NCBI GenBank assembly: GCA_030141585.1
Contig: JAQIFP010000072.1
Span: 15,244-39,867, forward strand
Length of the DNA: 24,624 nt
DNA from: Ophryocystis elektroscirrha
Lineage: Eukaryota > Apicomplexa > Conoidasida > Neogregarinorida > Ophryocystidae
Direction of reading: 5' to 3'
The first letter of the stretch is position 1; every line of letters begins with the position of its first letter. Shown in pieces: positions 21,455-24,624 of this stretch. The notes under the pieces were generated by a model, which saw nothing but the letters and a program-made list of their open reading frames with translations, was not told the DNA's origin and ran no database searches. The position numbers and the translations under genes are program-made.

Positions 21455-22131
21455 CATTTATATATATAATATAACATCTATTATATTATTATATTTTATG
21501 TAATATATCTTAAATATACGTAATAATAAAAACTACCATATATTATATTATATATGATATAATATACAATATATAATATAAAATATATAATATATTTATG
21601 TTATATATTATATGTTATATATTATATGCCATTTTTCATATATTTTATTTTATATCTTATAAACTATACATTATATAATATATATTATACTTAATATTAT
21701 TTCACATTATAAATTTAAAATTTATTTGTTATTTATACTTATATAAATACATAAAATAAACTTTTATTAAGTGTATAATCAAAAATATTACATATTCGTT
21801 CTCTTCCTGTTTTGATAGTACGGAAAGGTACATTATCCAAACCTTTCCATGAACAGTCCACAACACACAAGCCTCGTTCAACAACTAGCTTCAAATCTTC
21901 TTTACTCAAGAATTTTTTGCCTGTAGGTCTATAGGCCATAATAACACTATAAATTTACGATAAAACAATTCCAGGGAATTTTTGGTTTATGTTCAGTAAC
22001 CTGGCCATTTTAAATCGTAGTAATTTTCTTCCTGTACATTTCTTGGAGTCACACTGTTTAAAGTCCCATAGAGCTAACTTGACTTCAGTCTGCTGCTCAA
22101 TTTCCTCTGAAGAACTACTTTCTTCCGACAT
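20757..22131 (-). CDS. TSR3: 18S rRNA aminocarboxypropyltransferase TSR3
   Basis: TSR3 transfers the acp group from S-adenosylmethionine to a hypermodified pseudouridine of 18S rRNA late in small-subunit maturation. Six minus-strand exons (22131-21959, 21928-21792, 21209-21160, 21125-21084, 21003-20933, 20898-20757) give 204 residues. All family hallmarks are in order: LWDFKQCDSKKCTGRKL near the N-terminus, GIVLSPTGKKFLS, CVVDCSWKGLDNVPF, LPFMLAANSVHYGKPYQ, LSCVEALAAGLKILGF and ILSIFKWGLNFFNLNEE. Introns are 30, 582, 34, 80 and 34 bp; the 34-bp ones are invisible to frame-based searches. The protein ends soon after the last conserved helix and lacks the acidic C-terminal extension seen in the human and yeast proteins. 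Its stop lies 27 bp from the stop of the phosphodiesterase. Confidence 0.93.
21210..21791 (-). repeat. TSR3 intron 2: TA-rich, palindromic AT sequence
   Basis: This 582-bp intron includes about 45 bp of (TA)n near 21410-21455. It also has many short AT palindromes (ATAATATTAT, ATATATTATATAAT) from 21350 to 21700 that could form hairpins. No gene is visible inside it. Confidence 0.7.
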
Positions 22132-22434
22132 ATTTATAGTGTACCTGGAAACTCTGAATCACATTATCTAAGACGCCAAATTAACCTTAAATATTTGAAG
22201 TAAAAAGCAGTGTATACATATTCACAATACTTGATTAATTAAATAATAATTTAAAAGTTTAGGTTAATGTTAAGATACTAGCATAGATTAAGTTTATATG
22301 CATATATATAACTATAGATGCAAAACACGCAACTAGAGGTATATTTGAGTTATATTCATGTATGCTAGTACAAGTTATATAATCAAAATTTAATATAAGA
22401 AATACAAGTTTAATAATAGTACAGTAAGTACACA
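22132..22434. promoter_or_regulatory. Spacer upstream of TSR3 and downstream of the tail-anchored gene
   Basis: These 303 bp should hold the TSR3 promoter and the 3' UTR of the next minus-strand gene. The sequence is AT-rich without a clear polyadenylation signal or reading frame. Confidence 0.4.
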
Positions 22435-23542
22435 TTAAGCAAATCGCATAGTGATTCCTATAAAAGCTATCATTGCTAAAAAAGCAACAAATGACGCTAA
22501 AACAATCAATATTTCTTGTATATATGAAAAACGACCCCCCCTATAAGGTTTTTTTTTTTTTTTTTTTTTTTACCATGTAATAAATTTAGTTATTGCCATG
22601 GCACCTTGTGTTTTTCCAACATAGTTAAAAGCAGCGAAAGTAACTCGTGTAAGTGTCTATTAATCTATTGAATGTATTGTTTTTTACCTCTTTATCCATT
22701 TCCAAAATAGTCGTATATCTTTTAGCTGTTTGCAACATACCCTCTACAGTGGCTAATAATGTGTAATCAATGTCTAATATATTTGAATTATTGGTTTCAG
22801 GTTTTTTTATAATAGGTGCATTTAAAGACAACTTAGATCCAAATAATTCTTTTATAACAGCTTCAGTTCGCTCGGGATTGGAATCAACTGAATCTGTATC
22901 CGATACTTCTTTAAGAGGCGAATCAGGAGCCTATAAAAGGTTCAAATACAAATAGTTTACTTCTTTTGTAATTAGGAGACTGGGTTTCAAGCCTATACTC
23001 AAATTGTCCTTTTCAGCTTCAATAACTTGAGGTATTTTCGGGACATTTAATACTAACGGAATCAAGTTTGAAGGTAGTTTAAAATACAATTTTTGAATAC
23101 GCTTTTTCAATAAATTCACGTCATTTTCCGGTAAATATCTTCCCCATGAAGAGTTCAAATATTCTGTTACAATTTCTTGCAAGTCTTTTATTATTTCATA
23201 GTCGATCTGCTCTTTTTTCAGTTCAATAAGTCTAATTTCGTTACATATAACCTAATTTACACGTAAAATTGTATTCTCATTCAAATATATATAAGACGTT
23301 TTTTTAATATCATACACATATATAATTTATCTATGTAATAAAAAAAAAAAGTAATTTACCATCAAAATTTGTACAAAAAAAAAAAAAAACAGAAATGACG
23401 AATGTATAAACTTTAATATCACAATAGTTAGTTAAATTTTTTTTTTTTTTTTTAGCGTTTACCAATAATCAACTGCATTTATATACTCATTTATGTTTTT
23501 ACATAATTTCTGCTTTTCAATAAATTGCATGAAGTTATTCAT
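22435..23542 (-). CDS. Tail-anchored coiled-coil-like membrane protein, about 263 aa, unrecognised
   Basis: Proposed exons are 23542-23474, 23251-22961, 22930-22688, 22656-22574 and 22540-22435. Four exons chain well through introns of 30, 31 and 33 bp in phases 0, 0 and 2. The first exon (MNNFMQFIEKQK) is weaker because it needs a GTTGAT donor. The N-terminal half is helical and charged (IELKKEQIDYEIIKDL, NDVNLLKKRIQKLYF). A Ser/Asp/Pro linker is followed by helices ATVEGMLQTAKRY and RVTFAAFNYVGKTQG. A single hydrophobic span (about residues 238-258, ILIVLASFVAFLAMIAFIGI) lies five residues from the end. That arrangement fits a tail-anchored protein of ER, mitochondrial or vesicle membranes, perhaps a SNARE-like or organelle-positioning factor. 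I do not recognise the family. The 33-bp intron is mostly one A23 run. Confidence 0.6.
22541..22573 (-). other. 33-bp intron consisting of GT-A23-CCTTATAG
   Basis: On the minus strand the intron has a GT donor, 23 consecutive A and an 8-bp end CCTTATAG. Splicing it out joins FIT to WGGRFSYIQ and brings the transmembrane exon into frame. The alternative is that the frame simply ends at the TAA formed by the donor (TGG-TAA), leaving the hydrophobic exon unexplained. Confidence 0.6.
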
Positions 23543-23580
23543 ATCATGTAAAATTTATTGAGTAAACCACACAAACACTT

Positions 23581-23781
23581 TTAAGCTGAAGTTACTTTAA
23601 AAACAAGCTGGATAGGCTTAAATTTGGGAAAAGAATCGGTTAAAACATTAACATTTGCGTTTAAAGCATCATCAATACAAAACGTCTCATCAGAATTGAT
23701 GTTATTGTGCCAAAAAATATATAAATTGCTTTTATCTTTATCAACCCACACACTTTTCAAGAATTTTAAGGAATTTACCAT
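23581..23781 (-). CDS. Small unrecognised protein, 66 aa
   Basis: A compact ORF runs from a true ATG (MVNSLKFLKSVWVDKDK) to FPKFKPIQLVFKVTSA. It has no membrane span or signal peptide. An AATAAA on the minus strand at 23559-23554 lies about 22 bp past the stop, which suggests a real transcript end. The next minus-strand start (23542) is only 38 bp beyond the stop. The start codon is 83 bp from the divergent gene at 23865. It could also be the last exon of something longer or a chance ORF. Confidence 0.45.
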   Translation of the reverse strand: MVNSLKFLKSVWVDKDKSNLYIFWHNNINSDETFCIDDALNANVNVLTDSFPKFKPIQLVFKVTSA

Positions 23782-23864
23782 TTTTCATTATTTAACAGGT
23801 ACGTTGTACTTAAAATAATAAATTTCGATAATTTTTTAAATACTTATTTTTTGAAAATTGACAA
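23782..23864. promoter_or_regulatory. Very short divergent promoter region
   Basis: Only 83 bp separate two divergent start codons, so both genes, if real, must share regulatory DNA. No motif is distinguishable from the AT-rich background. Confidence 0.3.
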
Positions 23865-24203
23865 ATGCCATCTGGTGAGTATTTATGATGGAGCATATTT
23901 TTTTTTAACTTGAAACTAGTGTTGCTTTGGTTTTCAGGTAAAACTTCTGTTTCGCTAATACTTGGTATCTCATGTGTATCGATACTTTCTATGGCTGGCA
24001 AGATTATTACTTCTGCTGACCATTTAAAACGAAATATATCTTCACTCTTGAAATATAAAAATTCTTTTTCATATGAAATTGTAGACTTAAATGAACTCTT
24101 TTATTGTATAAATAAAATATATACCAAATATTATTACCAAAAATTATTTTACAATATCAATGTATCTCAAATAACACATTATATATGTGCATATTTTACA
24201 TAA
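23865..24203 (+). CDS. Small single-pass membrane protein, about 91 aa, unrecognised
   Basis: A 10-bp first exon (23865-23874, ATGCCATCTG) with a GTGAGT donor is joined through a 63-bp intron to 23938-24203, giving [18 protein letters not shown] at the N-terminus. A hydrophobic span covers about residues 7-24, then charged and aromatic helices follow. The last 15 residues run into repeat-like DNA, so the true 3' end may be earlier or spliced. The layout (short N-terminus, one span, helix) is like small mitochondrial assembly factors such as PET117, but the sequence match is not convincing. Confidence 0.4.
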
Positions 24204-24221
24204 TAATTATGACGCTCTCTA

Positions 24222-24585
24222 TATATATACATGTGTATATATATTTGTGTGTGTGTATATGTGTCTATATAGCTGTATACATATATGTATATATATGTGT
24301 ATATATATGTGTCTATATATGTGTATATATATGTGTATATATATGTGTATATATATGTGTATTTATATGTGTATACATATGTGTATATATATGTGTATAG
24401 ATATGTGTATATATATGTGTATATATATGTGTATATATATGTGTATATATATGTGTATATATATGTTTATTTATATGTGTATACATATGTGTATATATAT
24501 GTGTATAGATATGTGTATATATATGTGTATATATATGTGTATATATATGTTTATATATATGTTTATATATATGTTTATATATATC
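24222..24585. repeat. TATATATGTG decanucleotide minisatellite, copy B
   Basis: This tract has the same 10-bp unit as at 14400-14990. It has the same ordered variants: TATTTATATG then TATACATATG then, after one regular unit, TATAGATATG. The ordered block occurs twice here, about 110 bp apart, and runs toward the end of the window. Confidence 0.93.
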
Positions 24586-24624
24586 TGCGACTATATGTTA
24601 AACGTGTATATATGCGTATATATA

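Noticed and set aside
23865..24203. Naming the small membrane protein as PET117 or another cytochrome oxidase assembly factor
   Set aside because: Only the general layout agrees; residue-level similarity is not convincing.
1..24624. tRNA, rRNA or snRNA genes
   Set aside because: I saw no T-loop GGTTCGA-type sequence with matching arms, and no conserved rRNA or snRNA segment by eye. A covariance-model scan would settle this.

Overview
This looks like a nuclear segment of a very AT-rich, gene-dense animal genome. Genes are split by many introns with GT..AG ends. The recognisable products are animal or eukaryotic housekeeping and signalling proteins: tubulin cofactor D, a class 3-like cyclic nucleotide phosphodiesterase, a lipid phosphatase, a DAZAP1/hnRNP-type RRM protein and the rRNA enzyme TSR3. 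About half of the introns I could place are only 30-47 bp. Tiny introns with compact AT-rich DNA are known from orthonectids, dicyemids, some flatworms and myxozoans. I cannot choose among these from the window alone. I see no bacterial operons, CRISPR, tRNA/rRNA genes, transposases or viral genes.

Layout. 275-7055 (+): a complete 17-exon TBCD gene. 7359-8216 (-): a lysine-rich SCI1-like protein, divergent from 8395-9256 (+), a 117-aa single-RRM protein. 9360-11042 (-): an unrecognised protein whose 5' end is missing. 11043-11662: AT-rich spacer with an AAT microsatellite. 11663-14123 (-): a large charged protein with about twenty 10-residue repeats. 14124-15426: spacer dominated by a TATATATGTG minisatellite that contains a 17-base assembly gap. 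15427-16004 (+): five 13-bp repeats, then a small unrecognised gene. 16080-16838 (-): a PAP2 lipid phosphatase, divergent from 17165-20729 (+), a membrane-anchored PDE3-like phosphodiesterase. 20757-22131 (-): TSR3, tail to tail with the phosphodiesterase (27 bp between stop codons). 22435-23542 (-): a tail-anchored protein. 23581-23781 (-): a 66-aa ORF just upstream of it. 23865-24203 (+): a small membrane protein. 24222-24585: a second copy of the TATATATGTG minisatellite.

Genes mostly alternate in strand, giving tight divergent promoters and very short convergent 3' ends. The genes share no evident pathway: the window mixes cytoskeleton, RNA binding, ribosome maturation, lipid and cAMP/cGMP signalling. 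Several gene models (TBCD, TSR3, PDE, the tail-anchored protein) appear only after removing micro-introns by eye. The splice sites were chosen by reading frame and remembered family motifs, not by transcript data.
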